Positions 54,411 through 63,931 are shown, numbered from the stretch's first letter. The stretch is DNA of 64,000 bases from Noviluteimonas gilva (GCF_009740395.1 NZ_WOXT01000001.1:492464-556463); one strand, 5' to 3'. Translations and numbers: made by a program. Notes: a model not told the origin generated them from the sequence alone.

Positions 54411-55403
54411 ATGGCCGAGCAGAAAACCGGCAAGGGCGCCGGCGAAGCGACCGCACGCAAGCATCGTGCCGCCCAGGCCGAGCAGGACGCGAAGGATGCC
54501 AAGCAATCCAAGGCAGCCAAGCCGGCGAAGAAGCCGACGCAAGCCGGCCTTCGAAAGCAACCGACGCAACTGCCCGCGCAGCACATCGCCAAGCCCGGCA
54601 ACGAGCATGACTTGCAACTCGAGCCGCGCTTCCTCGCACCGGATTACGTCGGCAGCAACAAGCTGGACGGCATGTCGGCGATCGTGACCGGCGGCGACTC
54701 GGGCATCGGACGCTCCGTCGCGGTGCTGTTCGCACGCGAAGGCGCGGACGTGGCGATCGTGTATCTGTCCGAACACGAGGATGCGCGACTGACGAAGGAA
54801 TGCGTCGAACGCGAAGGCCGCAAATGCCTCTTGATTCCCGGCGACGTGAAGTCCGTGCGCTTCTGCGAACAAGCGGTGGAGAAGACCCTGAAGGCCTTCG
54901 GCAAGCTCGACGTGCTGGTCAACAACGCAGCCTTCCAGCTGCACAGCGAGCGCATCGAAGACATCAGCGAAGAGCGCTTCCAGGAAACGCTGCAGACCAA
55001 CATCGGCGGTTACTTCCACATGGCGCGCGCGGCGTTGCCGCACATGGAAGAAGGCGGGTCGATCATCAACTGCGGTTCGGAAACGGCGCTGTTCGGCAGC
55101 AAGCAATTGCTCGATTACTCGGCGACCAAGGGCGCGATCCATGCGTTCACCAAATCGCTCGCGGCGAACCTGCTGGATCGCGGCATTCGCGTGAACGCGG
55201 TGGCGCCCGGACCGGTGTGGACGCCGTTGAATCCCGCTGACGCGCCCGCGGAGAAAGTCGCGGAGTTCGGCAAGAAGAGCGACATGGGGCGGCCTGCGCA
55301 ACCCGAGGAGATCTCGCCGGCGTTCGTGTTCCTCGCATCGCCCGTGACGGCGTCCTACGTGAACGGCGTGATTCTCCCGGTGATGGGTGGGCCGCGCGGT
55401 TAG
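54411..55403 (+). CDS. SDR oxidoreductase, YghA/Gsp39-like stress type
   Basis: The 330-residue protein has an N-terminal Lys/Ala-rich extension (about residues 1-50), then a standard SDR with GGDSGIGRS, NNAAFQ, catalytic Ser in NCGSETA and the YSATK active site, ending YVNGVILPVMGG. The C-terminal part matches the YghA/general stress protein 39 group, of unknown substrate. The ATG at 54411 has AGGTG upstream; an earlier in-frame ATG at 54339 lacks one. It is divergent from the BON gene. Confidence 0.82.
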   Translation: MAEQKTGKGAGEATARKHRAAQAEQDAKDAKQSKAAKPAKKPTQAGLRKQPTQLPAQHIAKPGNEHDLQLEPRFLAPDYVGSNKLDGMSAIVTGGDSGIGRSVAVLFAREGADVAIVYLSEHEDARLTKECVEREGRKCLLIPGDVKSVRFCEQAVEKTLKAFGKLDVLVNNAAFQLHSERIEDISEERFQETLQTNIGGYFHMARAALPHMEEGGSIINCGSETALFGSKQLLDYSATKGAIHAFTKSLAANLLDRGIRVNAVAPGPVWTPLNPADAPAEKVAEFGKKSDMGRPAQPEEISPAFVFLASPVTASYVNGVILPVMGGPRG

Positions 55404-55529
55404 CGACCGTTGCGCGAGCCTGAATGCGACGCACACGCGCGTAAACGCTTGCACGCACGCCTCGTATACGGTCGCGTCGCTAACGTAGGCCCTCGGTCGC
55501 CGCTGTCGTGCGGCCCTTGGGAATGCAAC

Positions 55530-56594
55530 TTGAAAATCGCGCAGATCGCCCCGCTCTATGAAGCGGTTCCGCCGAAACTGTACGGCGGCACGGAACGGGT
55601 GGTGGCCTGGCTCACCGATGCTTTGGTGGATGCCGGCCACGAAGTCACGTTGTTCGCTTCGGCCGAAGCACAGACGCGCGCCGACTTGGTGTCGGTGCGC
55701 GACCAGGCGATCCGCCTGGATCCGGCCGATCTCAAATCCGACCTCGCAGCGCACATGAGCATGTTGCACGACGTGCGGCAGCGCATGGATGAGTTCGACG
55801 TGCTGCACTTCCACGTCGACATGATCCAGTTCCCGTTCTTCGCCGATTGCGCGTCGCACACGCTGACGACGCTGCATGGCCGTCTGGATCTGAAGGATCT
55901 GCCGGGCGCCTATCGCCGCTGGCATCAGTTCCCGCTCGCGTCGATCTCCAACGATCAGCGCCGCCCGCTGCGCAACGCGAACTGGATAGGCACGGTCCAC
56001 CACGGTCTTCCGGCGACGTTGTTGCCATTCAATGCCAATCCGCGCGGCGACTATCTCGCCTTCCTCGGCCGCATTTCGCCGGAGAAGCGGGTGGATCGCG
56101 CGATCGCCATCGCACGGCGCGTGGGGATGCCGCTGAAGATCGCTGCGAAGATCGACGGCCAGGACAAGGCGTATTACGAGCGCGAGATCGCACCGTTGCT
56201 GGAAGGCGCGTCCGATGTCAGCTTCGTCGGCGAGATCGGCGATGCGCAGAAGCCCGAGTTCCTCGGCAACGCGGCCGCGTTGTTGTTCCCGATCGATTGG
56301 CCCGAGCCTTTCGGCATCGTGATGATCGAAGCGATGGCGTGCGGCACGCCGGTGGTTGCGTGGCGTTGTGGTTCGGTGCCCGAGGTGATCGACGAAGGAC
56401 AGACCGGGCGCATCGTCGACAACGAGGACGACGCGGTCGCCGCGACGCGCGAAGTGATGCGCTACGACCGCGCCGCGGTGCGTGCGGTCTTCGAGCGCCG
56501 CTTCACCTCGGAAGTCATGGCGGAGCGCTACGTGCGGCTCTATTCGCAACTCGTGCGAGGCCGGTCGCAGGACCTCGGCCTGCGCATGGCCTGA
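55530..56594 (+). CDS. Glycosyltransferase family 4 protein
   Basis: The 354-residue protein is a GT-B glycosyltransferase: KIAQIAPLYEAVPPKLYGGTER, VVAWLTDALVDAGHEVTLFA, GRISPEKRVDRAI and EPFGIVMIEAMACGTPVVA (the Glu-containing donor site). The start is a TTG at 55530 (LKIAQIAPLY), because the family starts there and no ATG is near; a longer upstream reading is unlikely. It ends 6 bp before the debranching-like gene, so the two likely act together in making or trimming a stress or storage glycan. The substrate is not known. Confidence 0.85.
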   Translation: MKIAQIAPLYEAVPPKLYGGTERVVAWLTDALVDAGHEVTLFASAEAQTRADLVSVRDQAIRLDPADLKSDLAAHMSMLHDVRQRMDEFDVLHFHVDMIQFPFFADCASHTLTTLHGRLDLKDLPGAYRRWHQFPLASISNDQRRPLRNANWIGTVHHGLPATLLPFNANPRGDYLAFLGRISPEKRVDRAIAIARRVGMPLKIAAKIDGQDKAYYEREIAPLLEGASDVSFVGEIGDAQKPEFLGNAAALLFPIDWPEPFGIVMIEAMACGTPVVAWRCGSVPEVIDEGQTGRIVDNEDDAVAATREVMRYDRAAVRAVFERRFTSEVMAERYVRLYSQLVRGRSQDLGLRMA

Positions 56595-56600
56595 TCGCGC

Positions 56601-58730
56601 ATGGATCCGGCGGCGACCGCCGCGCTGTATTCGACCCATGTCCTGAAGGACGGCGACAGCTTCCTCGTCGCCAACGGTTACGGCGATGTCGAGGAAGGCA
56701 GCACCGGGTTGTTCCGCGACGACACGCGCTTGCTGTCGATGTTCCGCCTGCGCCTGGGCGAGACGCAACCGGCGTTGCTGAGCGCCGCGGTCACCGCGGA
56801 CAACGTGTTCTTCCTCGCGCACATGACCAACCGCCAGTTGCCGCCGCTCGGCGAAACCGCGGCGGCAGCGCATGGCCTCATCCATCTGTTGCGCGCGCGG
56901 TTCCTGTTCGAAGAACGGTTGTTCGAGCGCATCACCCTGATGAATTACGGCACGAGTGCGTTCGTCGCGCCGCTGCGCATCGAGGTGGCCGCGGATTTCC
57001 GCGACATGTTCGAGGTGCGCGGGCAGGTGCGTGCGGCGCGCGGCAAGTTGCTGGATCCCGAGGCGTCCCTGGGTCCGCGCGGCGTGACATTCAGTTACGA
57101 AGGCCTCGACAAGCTCGTGCGCAAGTCGGCGATCGCATTCTCGCAGCCGGCGACGCACGTGGACGGCGCGACGTTCGAATTCCTGCTGCAGCTGGTGCCG
57201 GGCGTCGATCAATCGCTGTTCATCGAAGTCGGCAGCGAACCGGGCGGTCCCCTGCCCTCGCGCGAACGACATCGCGATGCCGCCGCGAAGGCACGCAAGC
57301 GCATGCGCTCGCGCGGTCGCCGTGGCGCACGCGTGCGCAGCAGCGGGCCGTTGTTCGACGCGTGGATGCAGCGCTCGCGCGCGGATCTCGCATTGCTCAC
57401 GAGCGAGCTGGAAACCGGGCCGTATCCGTACGCGGGCATCCCCTGGTTCTCGACGCCCTTCGGCCGCGATGCAGTAATCACAGCGCTGCAAACCTTGTGG
57501 CTGGATCCCGGCATTGCGCGCGGTGTGCTCGGCTTTCTCGCCGCGCACCAGGCGCAGGAAGAGTCGTCGTTCCTGGATTCGGCGCCCGGCAAGATCATGC
57601 ACGAGACGCGACGCGGCGAGATGTCGGCGCTGCGCGAGTTGCCCTTCGGCCGCTATTACGGCGGCGTGGATACGACGCCGCTGTTCGTGATGCTCGCCGG
57701 CGCGTATGCGCGACGCACGGGCGATGCGGCGTTCGTCGACACGCTGTGGCCGGCGTTGCTTGCCGCGACGGGTTGGATCGAGCGCGTGTGCGACGCCAAC
57801 CGCGACGGGTTCCTGGACTACGCGCGCGGTGAATCCACCGGCCTGTCCAACCAGGGCTGGAAGGACAGCGAGGACTCGGTGTTCCATGCGGACGGGCGCT
57901 TCCCGAAGGGACCGATCTCGCTCGTCGAAGTGCAGGGCTATGCGTACGCGGCCTTTCGCGCGATGGCCGAGCTCGCAGAGTTGCGCCGCGACGAGACCGG
58001 CATGCAGGTGTGGGCCGGACGTGCGGCGCGGATGCAGGCGGCGGTCGAAGCGAAGTTCTGGATGGAAGATCAGGGCTTCTACGGCATCGCGGTCGATGGC
58101 GACGGCGCGTTGTGCGCCGTCCGATCGAGCAATCCTGGCCACTTGTTGTATTGCGGATTGCCGAACGCAACGCGCGCGGCCGCCGTGGCCGGGCGCTTGA
58201 TGGAACACGATTTCCACACCGGTTGGGGACTGCGCACGCTCGCCTCGGGCCAGGCGCGTTACAACCCGATGAGTTACCACAACGGGTCGATCTGGCCGCA
58301 CGACACCGCGTTGTGCGCCGCGGGCATCGCGCGCTACGGCCATCGCGATGCCGCCGTTCAATTGCTGCGCAGCGCGTTCGAGGCCGCGGTCAACTTCGAC
58401 ATGCGCCTGCCTGAATTGTTCTGCGGTTTCCGACGCGTGCAAGGTGCGCCGCCGATCGCCTACCCCGTCGCGTGCATGCCGCAAGCCTGGGCCGCGGGCG
58501 CACCGTTCATGCTGTTGCAGGCGTGCCTGGGCGTGGAGATCGATGGCCTGCGCGGCGAGATCCATGTCGAACGCCCGCGCTTGCCGGACGGCATCGACGA
58601 AGTGCGCCTGCACGATGTGGCGCTGGGTGGCGATCGCGTGGACTTGTTGTTCCGTCGCGTCGGCGAGCGCGTTGGGATGTTCGTGGACGGGAAGAGCGCG
58701 GGCACGCCGCCGGTGCGGTTGCGCAGCTGA
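56601..58730 (+). CDS. Amylo-alpha-1,6-glucosidase-like glycogen-debranching protein
   Basis: The 709-residue protein begins with a glycogen debranching enzyme N-terminal domain (about residues 15-215; VLKDGDSFLVANGYGDV, LFRDDTRLLS) followed by a basic linker and an (alpha/alpha)6 barrel (about 260-680) with PWFSTPFGRDAVIT, GGVDTTPLFV, NQGWKDSEDSV, EVQGYAYAAFRAMAEL and NPMSYHNGSIWPHDTAL. These are conserved in amylo-alpha-1,6-glucosidases. The gene is joined to a GT4 gene, a common bacterial pair. It is convergent with amtB, stops one base apart. Confidence 0.88.
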   Translation: MDPAATAALYSTHVLKDGDSFLVANGYGDVEEGSTGLFRDDTRLLSMFRLRLGETQPALLSAAVTADNVFFLAHMTNRQLPPLGETAAAAHGLIHLLRARFLFEERLFERITLMNYGTSAFVAPLRIEVAADFRDMFEVRGQVRAARGKLLDPEASLGPRGVTFSYEGLDKLVRKSAIAFSQPATHVDGATFEFLLQLVPGVDQSLFIEVGSEPGGPLPSRERHRDAAAKARKRMRSRGRRGARVRSSGPLFDAWMQRSRADLALLTSELETGPYPYAGIPWFSTPFGRDAVITALQTLWLDPGIARGVLGFLAAHQAQEESSFLDSAPGKIMHETRRGEMSALRELPFGRYYGGVDTTPLFVMLAGAYARRTGDAAFVDTLWPALLAATGWIERVCDANRDGFLDYARGESTGLSNQGWKDSEDSVFHADGRFPKGPISLVEVQGYAYAAFRAMAELAELRRDETGMQVWAGRAARMQAAVEAKFWMEDQGFYGIAVDGDGALCAVRSSNPGHLLYCGLPNATRAAAVAGRLMEHDFHTGWGLRTLASGQARYNPMSYHNGSIWPHDTALCAAGIARYGHRDAAVQLLRSAFEAAVNFDMRLPELFCGFRRVQGAPPIAYPVACMPQAWAAGAPFMLLQACLGVEIDGLRGEIHVERPRLPDGIDEVRLHDVALGGDRVDLLFRRVGERVGMFVDGKSAGTPPVRLRS

Positions 58731-58731
58731 G

Positions 58732-59961
58732 TCAGATTTCGTACGCCGATTCGCCGTGCGCGCTGATGTCGAGGCCTTCGCGCTCGCTGTCGTGATCCAC
58801 GCGCAGCCCGCGCAGGCGTTTGGCGATCTGGAACGCGAGGAACGCCACCAGCCCCGACCAAACGAGCGTGATGCCCACGCCCGCGAATTGCACGGCCACC
58901 TGGCGCGCGATGTCGAAGTCCGCTGCGCCCGTGCCGCCGAGCGCCGGTGCCGTGAACACACCGGTCAACACCGCGCCGACGATCCCGCACACGCCGTGGA
59001 TGCCGAAGACGTCGAGTGAATCGTCGGCGCGCAGATGGCGCTTGAGTGCGTTGACGCCCCAGAATCCCGCGGCACCTCCGCACGCGCCGATCACCATCGC
59101 ACCACCGACGCCGACCGTGCCGCACGCGGGGGTGATCGCGACCAATCCGGCGACGGCGCCTGAAGCAGCACCCAACATCGACGCGCGTCCGCGCAGCACC
59201 GCTTCGATCGCACTCCATACGAGCACGGCAGCCGCCGCGGCGAGCAAGGTGTTGACGAGCGCGAGTGCGGCGACGCCGTTGGCTTCCAGCGCGGAGCCCG
59301 CGTTGAATCCGAACCAGCCGACCCACAACAGCGACGCACCGACGTACGTCAGCGGCAAGTTGTGCGGCGAAAGACGCTCACGACCGAAACCGATGCGCGG
59401 CCCGAGCATGTACGCACCGACCAGCCCCGCGACGCCCGCATTGATGTGCACGACGGTGCCGCCCGCGAAATCGAGCGCACCGAGCTTGAACAGGAATCCG
59501 TTGCCGGCCCACACCATGTGCGCGAGCGGCAGGTAAGCGAAGGTGAACCACAACGCCGCGAACAACAGCACCGCCGCGAACTTCGCGCGCTCGGCGATCG
59601 CACCGACCACCAGTGCGCAACTGATCGCCGCGAATGCGCCCTGGAACGCAACGTACGCCAGTTCGGGAATCAAGACGCCCTGCGTGAAGGTCGCCACGGT
59701 CGACGAAGGCCCGACGCCCGCGAGCATCGCCTTGCCGAACCCGCCGATCCACGCGTTGCCGCCGTCGAAGGCGAGCGAGTAGCCGTACGCGACCCACAGC
59801 ACCAGGGCGAGCGAGGCGACGACCAGGACCTGCATCAACACCGAGAGGATGTTCTTCGCGCGGACGAGGCCGCCGTAGAACAGCGCGAGGCCGGGGACGA
59901 TCATCAGCATCACGAGCACGGTGGAGATGAACATCCACGCGACGTCGCCCTTGTCGACCAT
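58732..59961 (-). CDS. amtB: Ammonium transporter
   Basis: The 409-residue protein is an Amt/MEP/Rh channel with 11 predicted membrane helices; it has no signal peptide. Conserved segments include GLALFYGGLVRAKN, DFAGGTVVHINAGVAGLVGAYMLGPR with the pore His, SLLWVGWFGFNAGSAL and DVFGIHGVCGIVGAVLTG with the second pore His. It moves ammonium into the cell and is normally shut by unmodified PII, whose gene is at 14.2 kb. ATG at 59961 gives MVDKGDVAW. It follows glnA on the same strand, with a palindromic repeat in the gap. Confidence 0.92.
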   Translation of the reverse strand: MVDKGDVAWMFISTVLVMLMIVPGLALFYGGLVRAKNILSVLMQVLVVASLALVLWVAYGYSLAFDGGNAWIGGFGKAMLAGVGPSSTVATFTQGVLIPELAYVAFQGAFAAISCALVVGAIAERAKFAAVLLFAALWFTFAYLPLAHMVWAGNGFLFKLGALDFAGGTVVHINAGVAGLVGAYMLGPRIGFGRERLSPHNLPLTYVGASLLWVGWFGFNAGSALEANGVAALALVNTLLAAAAAVLVWSAIEAVLRGRASMLGAASGAVAGLVAITPACGTVGVGGAMVIGACGGAAGFWGVNALKRHLRADDSLDVFGIHGVCGIVGAVLTGVFTAPALGGTGAADFDIARQVAVQFAGVGITLVWSGLVAFLAFQIAKRLRGLRVDHDSEREGLDISAHGESAYEI

Positions 59962-59990
59962 GCGTCTTCTCCGAAGCAACCCCACCCCGG

Positions 59991-60016
59991 CCCTCCCCTG
60001 CCTTCGCAGGGGAGGG
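59991..60016. repeat. REP-like palindrome, copy 5 (glnA-amtB gap)
   Basis: CCCTCCCCTGC, CTTC loop, GCAGGGGAGGG, preceded by CCCCACCCCGG. It occupies the 66-bp interval between the glnA stop and amtB start, which are on the same strand. A stable hairpin here could lower amtB expression relative to glnA. Confidence 0.88.
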
Positions 60017-60027
60017 AGCGCAGCGAA

Positions 60028-61437
60028 TTACAGCGTGTAGTACATCTGGTACTCGAGCGGATGCGTCGCCCCGCGGAAGCGCGTGACTTCCTGCATCTTC
60101 AGCGCGATGTAGCCGTCGATGAAGTCGTCGGTGAACACGCCGCCGGCCTTGAGGAACTCGCGGTCCTTGTCGAGCGCTTCGAGCGCCTGGTCCAGCGAGT
60201 GGCACACGGTGGGGATGTTCTTCTCTTCTTCCGGCGGCAGGTCGTACAGATCCTTGTCGCTCGGTGCGCCCGGGTCGATCTGGTTCTTGATGCCGTCCAG
60301 GCCGGCCATCATCAGCGCGGCGAAGATCAGGTAACCGGAGTTCATCGGATCGGGGAAGCGGATCTCGATGCGGCGCGCCTTCGGGTTGGCCACGTACGGG
60401 ATGCGGCACGAGGCCGAACGATTGCGCGCCGAGTAGGCGAGCATCACCGGCGCTTCGTAACCCGGCACCAGGCGCTTGTAGGAGTTGGTCGTCGAGTTGG
60501 CGAACGCGTTGATCGCGCGCGCGTGCTTGAAGATGCCGCCGATGTACCACAGCGCCATCTGCGACAGGCCGCCGTAGCCGTCGCCCGAGAACAGGTTCAC
60601 GCCGCCCTTGGCGAGCGACTGGTGCACGTGCATGCCGCTGCCGTTGTCGCCGACGAGCGGCTTGGGCATGAAGGTGACGGTCTTGCCGTTGCGGTGGGCG
60701 ACGTTCTTGATGACGTACTTCATCGTCAGCAGTTCGTCGGCCTTCTTCACCAGCGAGTTGAACTTGGTGCCGATTTCGCACTGGCCCGCGTTCGCGACTT
60801 CATGGTGGTGCACTTCGACTTCCATGCCGACCTGTTCCAGCGTCTTGCACATTTCGGCGCGCAGGTCGTGCAGCGAGTCGAGCGGCGCGACGGGGAAGTA
60901 GCCGCCCTTCACCATCGGACGGTAGCCGGTGTTGCCGCCTTCGTATTCGCGGCCCGAGTTCCACGCGGCTTCTTCCGAATCGACGTGGAAGAAGGTGTGG
61001 CCCATGTCGTTGGCGAAACGCACGCTGTCGAAGATGAAGAACTCGGGTTCCGGGCCGAAGAAGGCCTGGTCGGCGACGCCGCTGGACTTGAGGAAGGCTT
61101 CGGCGCGCTTGGCGACGCCGCGCGGATCACGGCCGTAGGCCTGCATCGTCGCCGGATCGAGGATGTCGCACGTCAGCACGAGCGTCGGGTCGGCGGTGAA
61201 CGGATCGAGGAAGGCGGTGCTGGCGTCGGGCAGCAGCACCATGTCGGACTCCTGGATGCCCTTCCAGCCCGAGATCGACGAGCCGTCGAACATCTTGCCG
61301 TCCTCGAACAGCGCGGCGTCGACGATCGACTTCGGGAAGGTCACGTGGTGCTGCACACCACGCATGTCGCAGAAGCGCAGGTCGACGAATTCGACCTTGT
61401 GGTCCTTGATGAGCTTTTCGACGTGTTCGAGGGACAT
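60028..61437 (-). CDS. glnA: Glutamine synthetase, type I
   Basis: GlnA makes glutamine from glutamate, ammonium and ATP. The 469-residue length and sequence match the dodecameric GSI-beta form: [16 protein letters not shown], the metal-binding [15 protein letters not shown] and [10 protein letters not shown], with the adenylylation Tyr in [10 protein letters not shown] (Tyr398). It should be regulated by adenylylation through GlnE and PII, and transcriptionally by NtrC. A sigma-54 promoter and an NtrC-like site lie upstream. The ATG is at 61437. Confidence 0.97.
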   Translation of the reverse strand: MSLEHVEKLIKDHKVEFVDLRFCDMRGVQHHVTFPKSIVDAALFEDGKMFDGSSISGWKGIQESDMVLLPDASTAFLDPFTADPTLVLTCDILDPATMQAYGRDPRGVAKRAEAFLKSSGVADQAFFGPEPEFFIFDSVRFANDMGHTFFHVDSEEAAWNSGREYEGGNTGYRPMVKGGYFPVAPLDSLHDLRAEMCKTLEQVGMEVEVHHHEVANAGQCEIGTKFNSLVKKADELLTMKYVIKNVAHRNGKTVTFMPKPLVGDNGSGMHVHQSLAKGGVNLFSGDGYGGLSQMALWYIGGIFKHARAINAFANSTTNSYKRLVPGYEAPVMLAYSARNRSASCRIPYVANPKARRIEIRFPDPMNSGYLIFAALMMAGLDGIKNQIDPGAPSDKDLYDLPPEEEKNIPTVCHSLDQALEALDKDREFLKAGGVFTDDFIDGYIALKMQEVTRFRGATHPLEYQMYYTL

Positions 61438-61493
61438 GGCGGATTTCCTGGGACGGGTACGGGGCCGGCACGCAGCCGGGATGTCCTAGGGAG

Positions 61494-61509
61494 AGCAAGG
61501 GCCGTGCCA
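61494..61509 (-). promoter_or_regulatory. Sigma-54 promoter of glnA
   Basis: On the minus strand TGGCACGGCCCTTGCT matches the sigma-54 consensus TGGCACG-N4-TTGCW at every fixed position, with the -24 GG and -12 GC ten bases apart. Transcription should start near 61485, about 48 bases before the glnA ATG. Confidence 0.88.
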
Positions 61510-61571
61510 GCCCCGGAGCCATGCCAACCGATTGATTCGAAAGCAATTCCGCGGGACTGCCGCCGAACGCA

Positions 61572-61588
61572 TGCCCCCAGATGGTGCA
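61572..61588. promoter_or_regulatory. NtrC-like enhancer site for glnA
   Basis: TGCCCCC-N3-TGGTGCA matches the NtrC consensus TGCACCA-N3-TGGTGCA with one perfect half (TGGTGCA, 61582-61588) and one half with 5 of 7 bases. It lies about 87-103 bases upstream of the expected start, a usual enhancer distance. A second perfect half-site TGCACCA lies at 61604-61610. Confidence 0.65.
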
Positions 61589-61702
61589 GCCGAATGCGAT
61601 CCTTGCACCAATCCAACGCGAAACCGGCCGTGACGCCGCGCCCCACGCGCGATGCCCTACGATGCGCCCTTCGCCCACTCCCGACCCGACGACGCCTTCC
61701 CC

Positions 61703-62533
61703 ATGACCGACTTCCTCGCCGCGCTCCTGCTCGGCATCATCGAAGGCATCACCGAGTTCCTCCCGATTTCCTCCACCGGCCACCTGCTCATCGCCGAGCG
61801 CTGGCTGGGACACCGCAGCGATCTGTTCAACATCGCGATCCAGGCCGGCGCGATCCTCGCGGTGGTGCTGATCTATCGCGAGCGCCTGTGGCAACTCGCC
61901 GACAGCTTCCTGCATCCGGGCAAGGCGCAGCCCGTGCACGGACAACCGCCGCGCGATTACGCGATCAAGCTCGCGGTGGCGTTCGGCGTGACGGCCGTGC
62001 TCGGCGTCATCGTGAAGAAGCTCGGGTTCGAATTGCCGGAGGAAGTCGCGCCGGTGGCGTGGGCGCTGGTGATCGGCGCGGTGTGGATGGTGGTCGCCGA
62101 ACAACTGGCGGCCAAGCGCGCGCTCACGCTCGGCGAGCGCGCGACGATCACCTGGACGGTCGCGATCCTCGTCGGCGTGGCGCAGGTGGTGGCCGGCGTG
62201 TTTCCGGGCACGTCGCGTTCGGCGTCCACGATCTTCGTCGCGTTGTTGTTCGGCGTGACCGACCGCAAGGCGGCGACGGAATTCGCGTTCCTCGTCGGCA
62301 TCCCGACGATGTTCGCGGCCACCGGCTACGAGTTGCTCGACGTCGCGCGCGACGGCGGCCTGGCCGGCGAAGACTGGGGCTCGCTCGCCGTGGCCTTCGT
62401 CGCGTCCGCGCTGACGGCCTTCGCCGCGGTGAAGTGGTTGCTGCGCTACATCCAGACACACACCTTCACGGTGTTCGCCGTCTATCGCGTGATCCTGGGC
62501 GTCGCGCTGTTGCTGCTGGTGCCTGCGCGCTGA
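61703..62533 (+). CDS. uppP: Undecaprenyl-diphosphate phosphatase
   Basis: UppP (BacA) dephosphorylates undecaprenyl diphosphate to recycle the lipid carrier of peptidoglycan and other polymers. The 276-residue protein has about seven or eight membrane helices, the catalytic EGITEFLPISSTGHL near the start and FPGTSRSAST. The start at 61703 (MTDFLAALLLG) is preferred over an earlier in-frame ATG. It is divergent from glnA and convergent with the SDR gene. Confidence 0.94.
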   Translation: MTDFLAALLLGIIEGITEFLPISSTGHLLIAERWLGHRSDLFNIAIQAGAILAVVLIYRERLWQLADSFLHPGKAQPVHGQPPRDYAIKLAVAFGVTAVLGVIVKKLGFELPEEVAPVAWALVIGAVWMVVAEQLAAKRALTLGERATITWTVAILVGVAQVVAGVFPGTSRSASTIFVALLFGVTDRKAATEFAFLVGIPTMFAATGYELLDVARDGGLAGEDWGSLAVAFVASALTAFAAVKWLLRYIQTHTFTVFAVYRVILGVALLLLVPAR

Positions 62534-62537
62534 GCGA

Positions 62538-63299
62538 TCAGAGCGTGCGGGTCTGTCCGCCGTCGACGTCGACGATCGCGCCCTGCATGTAGCTCGCCGC
62601 GTCGGACGCGAGGAACGCGACGACCGAGGCGATCTCCTGCGGCGTGCCGAAGCGCGCGACGCGCAACTCGCGTGCGAGTTCTTTCGACGCCACGTCCGCG
62701 GCGATCCCGCGTTCGGCCGCAAGGCGATCGATGCGCACCTGCGTGCGTTCGGTGGCGATGCTGCTCGGGTTGATCGCGTTGACGCGCACGCCATCGCGCA
62801 CGCCGCGGTCGGCGAGCGCCTTCGTGAGATTGAGTAGTGCTGCGTTGACGCTGCCGCCGATGGTGAATTCGGCGTTGCCCGTGCGCCCGCCGATGCCGGC
62901 GATATTGACGATGCAGCCGCGCGATTCGACCAGATGCGGCCAAGCCGCGCGAGACAGTCGCACCGCACCAAAGAACTTCAGCGCGAAACCATCGGCCCAC
63001 GCCGCGTCATCGAACGCGAAGAAATCCCCGCGCGGCGTGGCGCCCGCGTTGTTGACCACGATGTCGATCCGGCCGAACCGCGCGAGCGTCGCTTCGACGA
63101 GTTGCGCTGCTGCATCGGGTTGCGAGAGATCGCACGCATGCGCGAGGCCGGACACGGGCAGCGCATCGACCATCGCGTCCAACGCTTCCTGCGAACGCGC
63201 CGCCGCGACGACATGACAGCCAGCCTCCGCAAGCGTCCGCGCGATCGCCGCGCCAATGCCGCGACTCGCGCCGGTGACGATCGCGACGCGCGCGCTCAA
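62538..63299 (-). CDS. SDR-fold protein lacking the Ser-Tyr-Lys triad
   Basis: The 253-residue protein has a good nucleotide-binding start (VAIVTGASRGIGAAIARTL) and NNAG, and a typical ending (FLASDAASYMQGAIVDVDGG). But the catalytic positions are altered: the Ser after the central strand is missing (NIAGIGGRTG), and where YxxxK is expected there is GGSVN (IGGSVNAALLNLTKAL), so the Tyr is Gly and the Lys is Asn. The fold is clear, the reaction is not. The start is a TTG that overlaps the stop of the upstream PEBP gene (TTGA), so translation is probably coupled. Confidence 0.75.
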   Translation of the reverse strand: MSARVAIVTGASRGIGAAIARTLAEAGCHVVAAARSQEALDAMVDALPVSGLAHACDLSQPDAAAQLVEATLARFGRIDIVVNNAGATPRGDFFAFDDAAWADGFALKFFGAVRLSRAAWPHLVESRGCIVNIAGIGGRTGNAEFTIGGSVNAALLNLTKALADRGVRDGVRVNAINPSSIATERTQVRIDRLAAERGIAADVASKELARELRVARFGTPQEIASVVAFLASDAASYMQGAIVDVDGGQTRTL

Positions 63300-63913
63300 C
63301 CCGCGTTGACCTTCGGATTCAGCGAGTAAGTGCCGTAGATCGCCGCTTCGGTGACCTCGTGCGGCTGCAAGGCATGGAAGACATCGGCGGCGGTGAACTT
63401 CGCCGGCAAATCGAGCTTCGGCACGCGCAGCGCGAACAGGCGGAAGAAATAACGATGCGTGCGCAGGTCGTTGAACGGCGGATACGGGCCGTCGTAACCG
63501 CTGTAATCGCCCTGCATGTCCGCGTTGCCCGCGAACCAACCGGTGTAATCGTTCAGGCCCTGGCGCGAACCTGCGGGGCCCGACGGCGCTTGCTTCCCGT
63601 GCGCGGTCACGCCATCGCTGCAACTGCCTGCTTCGATCGAATACACGCTCGCCGGAATATCCACCATCACCCAATGCACGAAGTCCGCGCGCGGTTGGTC
63701 GACGGGAATCTCCATGTCTTCGCGGCCGACGGTGCTCGCGATCGTCGGCGCATCGGTGTCGATGCACATCAGCACGAACGACTGCGTCTCCGCCGGCGCG
63801 TCCGACCACGCCAGGTGCGGGTTGCGATTGGCGCCGAACCCTTCGGGCGTGCCCATCGCGAATTCGGCGGGAATGCGGCCACGGTGCGCGAAACTCTCGC
63901 TGCTCAGGCGCAT
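63296..63913 (-). CDS. YbhB/YbcL-type PEBP family protein
   Basis: The 205-residue protein matches the phosphatidylethanolamine-binding-like family of bacteria (E. coli YbhB and YbcL): ANRNPHLAWSDAP, CIDTDAP (the ligand pocket DxDAP), FVHWVMVDIP, GPYPPFND, and HRYFFRLFAL. The bacterial role is unclear; some bind small anions or inhibit eukaryotic kinases. AAAGGAG precedes the ATG at 63913. It is translationally coupled with the downstream SDR. Confidence 0.88.
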   Translation of the reverse strand: MRLSSESFAHRGRIPAEFAMGTPEGFGANRNPHLAWSDAPAETQSFVLMCIDTDAPTIASTVGREDMEIPVDQPRADFVHWVMVDIPASVYSIEAGSCSDGVTAHGKQAPSGPAGSRQGLNDYTGWFAGNADMQGDYSGYDGPYPPFNDLRTHRYFFRLFALRVPKLDLPAKFTAADVFHALQPHEVTEAAIYGTYSLNPKVNAG

Positions 63914-63931
63914 GTCGAAACTCCTTTGTCG

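Noticed and set aside
54351-58961. A 1536-codon open frame on the minus strand
   Set aside because: It runs antisense to the SDR, GT4 and debranching genes, whose frames have clear domains. Its translation is Arg/His/Gln-rich with no motif, typical of antisense frames in GC-rich DNA.
59362-62592. A 1076-codon open frame on the plus strand
   Set aside because: It is antisense to amtB and glnA, and part of it is an out-of-frame reading of uppP.
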